A stretch of 64,000 nt of DNA, taken from assembly GCA_035653615.1 (NCBI GenBank), contig DASRBN010000022.1, positions 62,001 through 126,000 on the forward strand, read 5' to 3'. Shown piece after piece: positions 35,357 to 43,549 of the stretch. The first letter of the stretch is position 1; every line of letters starts with the position of its first letter. The position numbers and the translations under genes were made by a program. The DNA comes from Ktedonobacteraceae bacterium (GTDB lineage: Bacteria; Chloroflexota; Ktedonobacteria; Ktedonobacterales; Ktedonobacteraceae). The notes below the pieces were generated by a model. The model searched no databases and was not told the origin of the DNA. It saw nothing but the letters and a program-made list of their open reading frames with translations.

Positions 35357-36244
35357 TTATCTCAGCGTCAAAACGAAGACACCAAGAATTAGCACGATTA
35401 CTACAAACACACTGATCCACAGAATGGCAGCGCGACGCGCGGCAGCGGCGCGCAGTGTGTCCACACGCGTATTTTCGGCTGGGCACCATTGCGATCTCCT
35501 GCAATTTGGGCAGAGCGGGAAGAGTTCGTAGGGCTGGTAGGGTCTGCCCTGGCCGATGATTTTGTCATGTATTTCTTCGCTCTCGAAGACGGCCGAACAA
35601 TGGGTGCAGCGTAAAAGCAGGTATTCGCTCCAATCGCCGGCCTTACATGATGGACAGGCGGCATCATCATTGGTCGCGCGATTGGCTGGGGAGGTGGCCA
35701 TCCACCGGTAATGGCAGCGATGACAGTAGTTGGTTGTCCGGTTCGTACTTTTCTTCTCATCGCCGCGCAGCAGGCCAGTTTGCCGCAATGTGGAGGCCTC
35801 TGCTGGTGAAAGGCTGTAGTTTATATCATCCAGGTCGATAAAAATGGTCGAAGGAAGTGGCTCGCTCAAGTCTGGAAAGGCGAAGTGGCGCGGCCTGCCT
35901 TGCCCTGAAGAGGTCCTGGCCCTATGCTGCGCGGAAGTCGTTGATGTGGTTTCTGCTGAAAAACCCGTATAATAGCCGTGCTGCGTTGCGGCGGTGTGCA
36001 AACCAGAGGAGCTATCAAGCAGGTGATTGGAGCGTTGAGCGTCATAAGTTCTGCGTGCAGCGGGGTCGCTCAAGGTTTGATAGGCAAGCAAAAGCAGGCG
36101 CATGCGCTCTTCGGCATCCGCGCCTTTGTAGACATCGGGATGATATTGCAAAGCCAGCTTCTTAAAAGCGGTTTTGATTGCGCCTTCGGAGGCGTGGGAA
36201 TCGACGCCTAGCACGGCGTAATAGTCGATAAAGGTTTTATCCAT
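35357..36244 (-). CDS. Tail-anchored J-domain protein with zinc ribbons
   Basis: A 295-residue protein. An N-terminal J domain (residues 5-70) has the essential HPD at 35-37 and should stimulate a DnaK ATPase. The middle is disordered, then come several CxxC pairs (CHRCHYRW, CPSCKAGDW, CTHCSAVF, CPNCRRSQW) that make two zinc-binding ribbons unlike those of classic DnaJ. A single transmembrane helix occupies the last 25 residues, so the J domain is held at the inner face of the membrane. It ends next to the bidirectional hairpin. It is probably a specialised co-chaperone for membrane or secreted proteins; clients are unknown. Confidence 0.83.
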   Translation of the reverse strand: MDKTFIDYYAVLGVDSHASEGAIKTAFKKLALQYHPDVYKGADAEERMRLLLLAYQTLSDPAARRTYDAQRSNHLLDSSSGLHTAATQHGYYTGFSAETTSTTSAQHRARTSSGQGRPRHFAFPDLSEPLPSTIFIDLDDINYSLSPAEASTLRQTGLLRGDEKKSTNRTTNYCHRCHYRWMATSPANRATNDDAACPSCKAGDWSEYLLLRCTHCSAVFESEEIHDKIIGQGRPYQPYELFPLCPNCRRSQWCPAENTRVDTLRAAAARRAAILWISVFVVIVLILGVFVLTLR

Positions 36245-36405
36245 CGGTTTCGGCGGCTACAAGGATCGCCATTCAGGTTTATACGTACATAAAGACGAAA
36301 AAGCCTGGAAATTCTCCATAAAAACAGGTATCGTATCTATTAGTTAGACGTATGAGCAGTGGAAATGTTGCAAGCAGACAGAGCCGGTAAAGGAGGGGCA
36401 GGATT

Positions 36406-37494
36406 ATGCATGAGGATGCCGTGTACAACGATCATGACCATAATGCTGAACACAAACATGCTCATGCTCTTCATGGGCATGAACATGTACACGATGAGCA
36501 TGAAGAGCATGCGCATGGAAAAGGGCATGGACATGGGCACGAGCATGGGAGCGTAGATGCGGACCTCTATGGAAATCAGGCCGGGCTGCGAGCGGTACAA
36601 ATTTCGACTGCGGGGATGTTTGTTGTTGCGGCTATTCAATTTGCCATCGCCGGTATCGGGGGAAGCGCGGGTTTGTTTGCGGACGCACTGCATAATCTTG
36701 GAGATGTTTTCACGACGGTTGCGCTGTGGATCGCTTTCGTGATCTCCAACCGCGCTGCCAACCAGCGCTACACCTATGGCTATTATCGTTCCGAGGACCT
36801 GGCGGGTATTTTTATTGTGCTCGTGATTATCGGCAGTGCGGTGGCGGGGGCGGTGGAGTCGATTTTGAAGCTGACGAATGGGAATGTGCCTACACAGATC
36901 TATTGGAGCATGGCGGCGGCGCTGGTGGGCGTGGCGGGGAATGAGTTGCTGGCGCAGTACAAGATCGCAGTAGGAAAGCGTATCAATAGTGTGCCATTGG
37001 TGGCGGATGGGCAGCATTCGCGCATTGATGGCCTGACCTCGCTGGCGGCGTTTCTGGGCCTGGTGGGAGTAAAACTGGGCTTTCCGCTGGCCGATCCGAT
37101 TGCCGGCCTGATTATCACGGTGGTCATCATTACGGTTGTATATTCCACCTCGCGCAGCGTGCTGCAACGGCTGCTTGACGCGGTCGATCCGCATATTGTG
37201 CCCTCGATCATTGAGACGGCAAGGACGGTAGAGGGTGTTGAGGGGGTGACGGATGTGCGCGCGCGGTGGGTGGGCCATACGCTGCACGTGGTGATGAATA
37301 TCGAGGTGGATGCCGAATTGACGCTGGCGAAGGCACATGCGATTGCTGAGGAGGTGCGGCACCGACTCTTCCATGGGATTAAGGGCGTTTCAGAGGTGAC
37401 GATTCATACCGATCCGGCAGGGAGCGATGTAGATTATCACGAGGCGATGGCCCACCATTTGCAGGAGGCGCACCGGCCTATTGCACCAAGATGA
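36406..37494 (+). CDS. Cation diffusion facilitator, zinc/cobalt/cadmium exporter
   Basis: A 362-residue CDF transporter. The first 45 residues carry about twenty His in HxH and HGHE patterns, a cytoplasmic metal-collecting arm. Six transmembrane helices follow, with the metal-site motifs FADALHNLGD (TM2) and VADGQHSRIDG (TM5), then a C-terminal ferredoxin-like domain with His-rich end. The family exports divalent metal against H+ or K+. The ATG follows AAAGGAGG. It is convergent with dnaA, leaving seven bases between the stops. The layout matches CzcD/ZitB-type exporters. Confidence 0.93.
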   Translation: MHEDAVYNDHDHNAEHKHAHALHGHEHVHDEHEEHAHGKGHGHGHEHGSVDADLYGNQAGLRAVQISTAGMFVVAAIQFAIAGIGGSAGLFADALHNLGDVFTTVALWIAFVISNRAANQRYTYGYYRSEDLAGIFIVLVIIGSAVAGAVESILKLTNGNVPTQIYWSMAAALVGVAGNELLAQYKIAVGKRINSVPLVADGQHSRIDGLTSLAAFLGLVGVKLGFPLADPIAGLIITVVIITVVYSTSRSVLQRLLDAVDPHIVPSIIETARTVEGVEGVTDVRARWVGHTLHVVMNIEVDAELTLAKAHAIAEEVRHRLFHGIKGVSEVTIHTDPAGSDVDYHEAMAHHLQEAHRPIAPR

Positions 37495-37501
37495 TTCGGT
37501 C

Positions 37502-39067
37502 TTACCCCTTCTTCTCCAGCGATTCGAGCACGGCAGCGATCTCGCGTCGAACGCGATCGTTGGTGCTGATTTCATCGCGTACTTTCTCCCAGCCGTGCAT
37601 GATGGTAGTGTGATCGCGCCCACCAAGAGCGGCGCCGATCTGCTGTAGAGAGGCGTCGGTTTCTTCGCGCATCAGGTACATGATTACCTGGCGCGGCCAG
37701 GCGACCTCGCGTTCGCGCCCCTTGCCGCGCATTCGTTCAACGTCGAGGTTATAGTAGCGGCAGACGCCTTCAAGTATCTCAGTGATAGAGAGATTGGAGT
37801 GGGTTTTGCTTTCGCTATAGATGTTTTCAAGCGCCTGAGCAGCTACGCTGACGGAGAGGGCTACATCGTGCAGGGTGGCGTAGGCGATGACGCGATTGAG
37901 GGCGCCTTCGAGTTCGCGCACGCTGCTGCATTCGGGGCGAGCGATAAATTCGATGACCGAGGCGGGGATGGCGAAACGTAGCGATTCGGCTTTGGAACGC
38001 AAGATAGCCAGGCGGTGCTCGTATTCGGGAGGCTGGATGTCGGCGAGCAGTCCCCATTCGAAACGCGAGCGCAGGCGGTCTTGTAAGCTGTAAATGGCTT
38101 TGGGCGGGCGATCACTGGTAATGACGATCTGCTTATTGGCATCATGCAGCGTGTTGAAGGTATGAAAGAACTCTTCCTCGGTGGATTCTTTGCCCGCAAT
38201 GAATTGAATGTCATCGACGAGCAGGATATCGATCTGGCGGTATTTGGCGCGAAAGTCTTCGGTTTGCTGGTAACGGATGGCGTTGATGATTTCGTTGGTG
38301 AATTTTTCTGATGTGACGTATAAGACGTTCAATCCAGCTGCTTCGCCGACGTGCCCGATGGCGTGTAGCAGGTGGGTCTTACCCAGGCCAACCCCGCCAT
38401 AGAAGAAAAGCGGGTTGTAGATGCTGCCGGGGTTCTCGGCTACGGCGAGCGAGGCGGCATGCGCTAACTGATTCGATTTGCCCATGATAAACGTACTGAA
38501 GGTATAACGCGGATTCAGTAGTCCGTCGCCTCCCAGGGGGAGAAGCCCGGGCTGCATGTTTTTGGGGTGTTCGTTCATCTCCGTCCCGTTGCCGGTTGTG
38601 CTGCGATGGGCTACTGGACGAGGAGCAGCGGGAGCTGTAGAGGTCTGCGCGTCTATCGCATTGGCCTGCGGTGTATTGGGAGTAAGAGAGAGCCTGGAGT
38701 CGAGCCGCTCTTTCTCCTGCTGCAAATGGGTCAGGCGATTCCTGGGTAGGCGATAGCTGCGTTTATGGATAGGTTTCGTGTTCTCTATTGCATCATGACG
38801 GTATTCATAGGTCTCTTTGGTCTCTTTGGCGACGACAAAGCGGACTTCTACAGATGTGCCGCTGACCTCGGTCAAGATAGAGCGAATCAAGTCGAGGAAG
38901 CGGCCCTCGAGGTGTGCCTTGGCAAAAGTAGTGGGGACGCCAACAACGAAAATGCCGTCCTGGAAGGAAAGGGCTGAAGTGCCCTGAAACCAGGTCGTGA
39001 AAACGGCTGGTTGAACCTTTGTTTGTAGCCTCTCTATAGTTGTTTGCCAGATTTGCTTTGCATTCAC
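37502..39067 (-). CDS. dnaA: Chromosomal replication initiator DnaA
   Basis: A 521-residue DnaA that binds DnaA boxes and opens the replication origin. Domain I (1-80) begins [13 protein letters not shown]; domain II (about 85-185) is a long disordered linker. Domain III is AAA+ with Walker [14 protein letters not shown] (Lys230) and Walker [25 protein letters not shown]. Domain IV has the signature [17 protein letters not shown] at 39067 is taken as start because it opens domain I and GAGG lies 11 bases upstream; a frame continues to 39220 but that extension is not DnaA-like. dnaN and recF are not beside it: it stands between a metal exporter and a lipoprotein gene. A promoter and a CRP-type site lie upstream. 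Confidence 0.93.
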   Translation of the reverse strand: MNAKQIWQTTIERLQTKVQPAVFTTWFQGTSALSFQDGIFVVGVPTTFAKAHLEGRFLDLIRSILTEVSGTSVEVRFVVAKETKETYEYRHDAIENTKPIHKRSYRLPRNRLTHLQQEKERLDSRLSLTPNTPQANAIDAQTSTAPAAPRPVAHRSTTGNGTEMNEHPKNMQPGLLPLGGDGLLNPRYTFSTFIMGKSNQLAHAASLAVAENPGSIYNPLFFYGGVGLGKTHLLHAIGHVGEAAGLNVLYVTSEKFTNEIINAIRYQQTEDFRAKYRQIDILLVDDIQFIAGKESTEEEFFHTFNTLHDANKQIVITSDRPPKAIYSLQDRLRSRFEWGLLADIQPPEYEHRLAILRSKAESLRFAIPASVIEFIARPECSSVRELEGALNRVIAYATLHDVALSVSVAAQALENIYSESKTHSNLSITEILEGVCRYYNLDVERMRGKGREREVAWPRQVIMYLMREETDASLQQIGAALGGRDHTTIMHGWEKVRDEISTNDRVRREIAAVLESLEKKG

Positions 39068-39210
39068 AAACGTTGGTACCTCATGAGCAAAATAGGTGTA
39101 TCGATTAGCAAGATCGTGCGTTTTTACATGTAGGGTTCCTATATTTGAACGGACAAGAAAACAGAATAGAACAAGTGAGCAATCACAATTTTTTAAGGTA
39201 GCAGAGGGTA

Positions 39211-39239
39211 ATAGTAGCACTAAATCAAAACGCTGTAAA
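39211..39239 (-). promoter_or_regulatory. Promoter candidate for dnaA
   Basis: Read on the reverse strand, TTTACA (39239-39234), a 17-base spacer and TACTAT (39216-39211). Transcription would start near 39204, giving a leader of about 137 bases before the GTG. The CRP-type palindrome is centred about 66 bases upstream of that start. Confidence 0.5.
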
Positions 39240-39262
39240 GTCCTTTTTTAGGGTGTTCGTGG

Positions 39263-39278
39263 TGTGAAGTGCCTCACA
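39263..39278. promoter_or_regulatory. CRP-type operator TGTGA-N6-TCACA
   Basis: TGTGA (39263-39267) and TCACA (39274-39278) are exact inverted half-sites six bases apart, which is the full CRP-family consensus. It lies between the divergent dnaA and lipoprotein genes, and near -66 of the candidate dnaA promoter, where class I activators bind. The regulator itself is not in this window. Confidence 0.55.
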
Positions 39279-39337
39279 TGATTCCCTCCACTTTTACTAT
39301 ATACTAGACCAAAAGGGCTATCCGTAGGATGGCTACC

Positions 39338-39417
39338 AATCCTGTGGGGACAGCGCCTGGTGCCTGTCGTCGTTTCCCTCGAGCGGGACAGGGACAAGCC
39401 GCTGCCCCTACAGGATT
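39338..39417. repeat. Dispersed palindrome, TGTAGGGG/GACAGCG family
   Basis: AATCCTGTGGGGACAGCG (from 39338) and CGCTGCCCCTACAGGATT (to 39417) are inverted copies with a few mismatches. The GACAGCGCC and GTGCCTGTC segments match those of the element at 41925-42012. It lies upstream of the lipoprotein gene at 39446. Confidence 0.75.
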
Positions 39418-39445
39418 ACTGGTTTATGAGTTGAGGAGTTTTTAG

Positions 39446-40243
39446 ATGATTGTACCCCGGTTTATGCCTGTAGCGATCCATAGAGGCGGTTTCCCGGCTG
39501 CAGTCGGAAGATGCGCCTGGCTTTTTGCAGCACTTGCTTTGATGCTGTCGAGCACCTTTCTAGTATCCTGTACGGGATTATTTGGCAATACAAATGCTAC
39601 GGGAGTAACAGCGACTCCGGCGGCATCAGAACTGCCACTGGCAAAACTGCACTGGTGCAGCAAGCCATCGATGGTCTTCCGCGACGAGGGGGCCGCGACC
39701 ACTCCGACAGCCACAGCAACGGGAGCAACGACACCCGGCGCGACGGCTACAGCGGGTAGTGGAAGCACACCAACCACCACTGCGACTCCATCTCCGACAG
39801 CCAGCGGGCCGAGGACGATCAGTAATTGGTCGCAGGTCGAGCCATATCTTGGTTTCACGCTCTATTTGCCGGCTACATTGCCCGGTGGCAGCTGCCTGGT
39901 GAGCGCCCAGGCAACAATACACGATCCAATTTTTGGGGGTAATTTTTTCATAGGATATCTCCTGCCGGATCACAGTTCGATCAGTTTGTCGGAGGCGCCT
40001 TTAAACTCGCAAAATACGCAGTTTCAGTGTAATCCAACGAGCAGCGCGTCGCCCCAGGCCGGAGCAACGCCAAAAGTGGGAACTCCTACGCCTTCGGCAA
40101 GCCCGACGCAAGCAGCCAACCAGCTGTGTTCAGGCGCCAGAGATATGACAAATATTGTGCTATTAGCGCGAGGCACAATGGATTCTTTACAAAAGTTTTT
40201 TAATGCGTTGCAACCGAACGTTGCCTGGATACCCGGTTCATAG
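39446..40243 (+). CDS. Lipoprotein with Thr/Pro-rich linker
   Basis: A 265-residue lipoprotein. The N-terminal signal ends with the lipobox LVSC (Cys at about 42). A low-complexity Thr/Ala/Pro tract (about 70-115) probably spans the wall. The domain that follows, YLGFTLYLPATLPGGSCLVS onward, contains three cysteines and a second Pro/Thr/Ser tract. I do not recognise the fold. GAGGAG lies just before the ATG. It is divergent from dnaA and shares its upstream region, which holds a CRP-type site and a palindromic repeat. Confidence 0.75.
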   Translation: MIVPRFMPVAIHRGGFPAAVGRCAWLFAALALMLSSTFLVSCTGLFGNTNATGVTATPAASELPLAKLHWCSKPSMVFRDEGAATTPTATATGATTPGATATAGSGSTPTTTATPSPTASGPRTISNWSQVEPYLGFTLYLPATLPGGSCLVSAQATIHDPIFGGNFFIGYLLPDHSSISLSEAPLNSQNTQFQCNPTSSASPQAGATPKVGTPTPSASPTQAANQLCSGARDMTNIVLLARGTMDSLQKFFNALQPNVAWIPGS

Positions 40244-40320
40244 GATCGTTTGATCGGCCTCGTACCCAGGTTAATTTGTCAAAGTCCATAATCGCACTCA
40301 TAGTAATATCGGTAATGGAC

Positions 40321-40350
40321 TCGACGCTTTGCTCGCTGTTCTGATATAAT
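40321..40350 (+). promoter_or_regulatory. Promoter candidate for the Zn-ribbon/FHA gene
   Basis: TCGACG (40321-40326), an 18-base spacer and a perfect TATAAT (40345-40350), giving a leader of about 165 bases before ATG 40523. The -35 is only a moderate match. Confidence 0.45.
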
Positions 40351-40522
40351 GGCAGCAGTTTACGTTTAATCATTGTTGTAGCTCGAAAAAGTGGTCGGCC
40401 TGCTACTTGCTTGTTCTCGACCGGCGCTGCGCGGCTCAATGAAGGATGAGGGCCGCGGTCAAGGTGTTCAGGCGAGGTGAAAGCAAGGGTCGCCTTTCAC
40501 AAACAAGGGAGGAAATTTGATT

Positions 40523-41911
40523 ATGGATAAGTGTCCCTATTGTAATGCCGATACAAGGCCTGGGGATAATTTTTGCTTGAACTGTGGCAATCGCCTGCTA
40601 CCCTCGACTCCCTCAGTACAGCAGGCAGACACGATAGGTGGGGCTACTCTGCCGGCGTCTGATGAATGGCAGCTGCAGAACCAGGGTGGGACAGCTCCTG
40701 CATCGTCCCCTGGCTGGAACGAGGCAGATTTGAAAACGGTGGCGAATACAAACATAGAGCCTCCCACTTTACGGGCCGATGCAGCCTCTTCTGTGGCCAC
40801 GATGGACAAAATTGAAAATCCGGCCCATCTCGTTCTGCGGTCAGATACTGGAGAGGTATTGCAAGATTACAGCCTGGATAAGCCCGAGATGATTATTGGA
40901 CGTGCTCCTAACAGTGATATTCTGCTCTCAAAAGATAAGCTCACCTCGCGTCGTCATGCGACCATTCATTATGAGAATGGCGAATATGTGTTACGAGACG
41001 AACGAAGCGCCAATGGCACATTTGTGAATGGGCAGCAGCTGGAGGAAATGACTCCACGTACCCTTCACGATGGGGATCACGTTGGTATCGGAGAGCATGA
41101 GCTTGTTTTCCATGCATATAGACCTGTGTCAAGCGGGGTGGATATAGAAAGCATGCCAACGGTCACGGTGAACTCTGCCGCTGCCGCCGAAATGACGTAC
41201 CGCACGCGTGAGGATGATCTGTTGACGGCCACAAATGTCGATGATTTCGGCACGCGATCCATGAATGGGGGAGTTGAGGTGCCCCCTGCGCCGCAGCCTG
41301 AGAGTCCTCCCGCGCCAGCGCCCGAGCCGGTATCCCCGCCTCCTGCGCCCGCACCGGTCGCTTCAACCAGTGTTGCCAATCCACCTTCCGCACCCGCTTC
41401 TCCGGCAGCAATACAGGCCTCATCAGATATTGCTCCCAGGCAGGCTGATGCCCGGTCATCCACTGGCAACATCACCTTTAACCGGCTGACCAGTTTGCCC
41501 CAGCCCACGCTGCCCGATGTCGCTCCATTAGTCGCGGCCCTCACGACCCTGGATGGGCAGGTATCCTCTCTGCAAGAGCAGTTGAATGCGACCCAGGAAG
41601 CCATGCGCAATCACGAAATGGACATCGCACAGACGACGAATCAATTGCGGAACGGCGTGCGCAATGTATCCGAGCGTATGGATAACACCATCGCCGATGT
41701 GGCGCGCAGCCGCGAGCAACTCTCCTGGGCTGAGTTATTACAATTAATGGAAGACGTAATGAACAATCCGCGTGATATCGAGTATGTAACGAAGCTCGCT
41801 CGTAAGGCCCGTGAGTTGAACAAAGTCTTCCAGATTCATCAGAATGTCCTCAACGTGCTGGCAGAATGCACAAGCCTTCTGCGCAGTCTGATCGGCGAAG
41901 ACAACAAGTAG
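40523..41911 (+). CDS. Zn-ribbon/FHA protein with Pro-rich linker and coiled coil
   Basis: A 462-residue cytoplasmic protein. Cys4, Cys7, Cys18 and Cys21 form a zinc ribbon (CPYC/CLNC). An FHA domain spans about 93-190 (IGRAPNSDI, SRRHATI, RSANGTFVNG) and should bind phosphothreonine on a target of the window's kinases. A Pro/Ala-rich linker (about 250-310) precedes a C-terminal helical, coiled-coil domain (about 330-460) with QVSSLQEQLNATQEAMRNHE. ATG 40523 is ten bases after GGGAGG. Its domain set suggests a phospho-dependent scaffold; no enzyme motif is present. The partner proteins are unknown. Confidence 0.83.
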   Translation: MDKCPYCNADTRPGDNFCLNCGNRLLPSTPSVQQADTIGGATLPASDEWQLQNQGGTAPASSPGWNEADLKTVANTNIEPPTLRADAASSVATMDKIENPAHLVLRSDTGEVLQDYSLDKPEMIIGRAPNSDILLSKDKLTSRRHATIHYENGEYVLRDERSANGTFVNGQQLEEMTPRTLHDGDHVGIGEHELVFHAYRPVSSGVDIESMPTVTVNSAAAAEMTYRTREDDLLTATNVDDFGTRSMNGGVEVPPAPQPESPPAPAPEPVSPPPAPAPVASTSVANPPSAPASPAAIQASSDIAPRQADARSSTGNITFNRLTSLPQPTLPDVAPLVAALTTLDGQVSSLQEQLNATQEAMRNHEMDIAQTTNQLRNGVRNVSERMDNTIADVARSREQLSWAELLQLMEDVMNNPRDIEYVTKLARKARELNKVFQIHQNVLNVLAECTSLLRSLIGEDNK

Positions 41912-41924
41912 AATGCTCTTTCAG

Positions 41925-42012
41925 GTAAGAATGGTGTAGGGACAGCGCCTTGTGCCTGTCCTTTGCGGAGCAATAGGGCAGGCACAAGGCGCTGTCCCTA
42001 CACCATTCTTAC
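41925..42012. repeat. Long palindrome, TGTAGGGACAGCGCC family
   Basis: Two 37-base arms (41925-41961 and 41976-42012) are exact inverted copies apart from one G-T wobble, around a 14-base loop. The core is GTGTAGGGACAGCGCCTTGT. It starts 14 bases after the FHA gene stop and ends 18 bases before the ATG of the CrtI-like gene, so both transcripts could form a very stable hairpin. It shares its GACAGCGCC core with the element at 39338-39417. Confidence 0.9.
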
Positions 42013-42029
42013 TTTCGGATGTTTCCATA

Positions 42030-43541
42030 ATGCAGGAACAGAAATTTGACGCGATTGTTATCGGTGGCGGGCTAGGTGGACTATTGAGCGCGGCACAGTT
42101 GCTGCAACGAAGCAAGCGTGTCGTTGTTTTAGAGCGTCTACCCCATTGTGGGGGACGTTTTACGGCAAAAACATTCCAGGGAACGCAAGTGAGTACCGGT
42201 GCCGTACACATGATCCCCTTTGGCAGCAGCGGAGTGCTGGCGCGTATGCTGCGCCGGCTGCGAGTTCCGCATCGTTTTTTTGACGCGGATGTCTTCGGGT
42301 CTTTTCACGTGCATGGTAAGCAGATTCGCTCACGAGGTCTGCTTGGCCTCTTCAAGGTTTTTGGTCCGCGCCAGTTCTTCTGGTTCGCCCGCGTGGGCTA
42401 TCTCATGTTTTTCCGGCGTCTTCCTCCTCAAGAGCGAAACCTTCCATTCGATCTCTGGTTGGAACGGCATATCGATACTTCTCGCAATCCTGAGCTTACC
42501 GCATTCTTTGAGCGTATCTCGCGCTTTGCGCTCAGCCTCGAATTACACCAGGTAAGTACGGCGGAAGTTATCAATACGACGAAAAATATGTTTCGTTATG
42601 GCGCTCCCGGAATTGTAGAGGGCGGTTGCGGCGCTCTGACAAACGCGTTAGAACGCCATATCCTTGACCAGGGGGCGGAAGTACGCCTGCGGCATGATGT
42701 GCTGCAAATAGTGCATGACGAGGACAAAATCACCGGCGTGCGGGTGCGTAACAAGGCCACCGGTGAAGAATATGTGCTAACCGCACCCCTGGTCATCAGC
42801 GACATTGGACCGCGAGCCACACATGCGCTGCTCTCCAATCAGCAGATTACCCAGGCAGCAGTACTGAAAAAGCAGCTTGTCTCCGCCGGACAAGGCGACG
42901 GAGCTCAGTTCAATGCGACCGGGATTAATGCAGGCGACGCGCATGAACAGATTGCCGGCGATGAGGATTTCCCGGAAGCAGTGGGTTTGAAGGTACATGT
43001 GCTAAGCGATGTTTCGCTGATTCCTCACAAGGGAATCATGTATTGCCTGGATACAAAGCGTATAGCCGGTATGGTCCAGCCGACGAACTGTGATCCGTCG
43101 CTGGCCCCACCCGGCAAACACCTGCTGATTACTCACCAGGTGATTCAGAGCAATACTATCGAAGAAGAGAAGGAACTGGCCCTGGCTGATTTACGTATGA
43201 TGTTCGGTGAAACGTTTGAGAAACACTGCCGTGTCCTGACTATGAGCGCCTATCGCGGTGAATGGCCGGTGAATCGCGTCGCCCAGGGCGCTGATGTTAC
43301 TGCAGAGACCTCGATGCAGGGCCTGTACCTGGTTGGTGACGCAGTCAAACCATCAGGGTATTTAATGGTCGAAGGTGTTGCGCAGAGCGTGAACTCGCTC
43401 CTTGACTTACTGGACTCGAGAGATGATGAAAACGTTGCCAGGTACGGAAGCCGGGCATCGCGTCGCTCTCGCAATGTGATTCCCCCACCATCTCGTTTCA
43501 ATGCAATTCGCTGGTTGTGGGAAGCTCCTGGAAATTCATAG
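42030..43541 (+). CDS. Phytoene desaturase-like FAD oxidoreductase
   Basis: A 503-residue flavoprotein of the CrtI/carotenoid isomerase/NAD(P)-binding amine oxidase superfamily. The dinucleotide motif VIGGGLGGLLSA is followed by VVVLERLPHCGGRF. The C-terminal LYLVGDAVKPSGYLMVEGVAQSVNSLL is the second FAD contact and is typical of the CrtI family. There is no signal peptide. ATG 42030 has only a weak ribosome site, and the start might be affected by the hairpin just upstream. It is eight bases from the murA-like gene, so they are co-transcribed. Whether it acts on carotenoids or another substrate is not decided. Confidence 0.8.
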   Translation: MQEQKFDAIVIGGGLGGLLSAAQLLQRSKRVVVLERLPHCGGRFTAKTFQGTQVSTGAVHMIPFGSSGVLARMLRRLRVPHRFFDADVFGSFHVHGKQIRSRGLLGLFKVFGPRQFFWFARVGYLMFFRRLPPQERNLPFDLWLERHIDTSRNPELTAFFERISRFALSLELHQVSTAEVINTTKNMFRYGAPGIVEGGCGALTNALERHILDQGAEVRLRHDVLQIVHDEDKITGVRVRNKATGEEYVLTAPLVISDIGPRATHALLSNQQITQAAVLKKQLVSAGQGDGAQFNATGINAGDAHEQIAGDEDFPEAVGLKVHVLSDVSLIPHKGIMYCLDTKRIAGMVQPTNCDPSLAPPGKHLLITHQVIQSNTIEEEKELALADLRMMFGETFEKHCRVLTMSAYRGEWPVNRVAQGADVTAETSMQGLYLVGDAVKPSGYLMVEGVAQSVNSLLDLLDSRDDENVARYGSRASRRSRNVIPPPSRFNAIRWLWEAPGNS

Positions 43542-43549
43542 CAAAATCA

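Noticed and set aside
36340-37374. 344-codon open frame opposite the CDF transporter
   Set aside because: The transporter is unambiguous; the opposite frame is rich in His/Arg and has no domain.
39068-39445. Replication origin next to dnaA
   Set aside because: No cluster of DnaA boxes (TTATNCACA) or AT-rich unwinding repeats was found by reading this gap.
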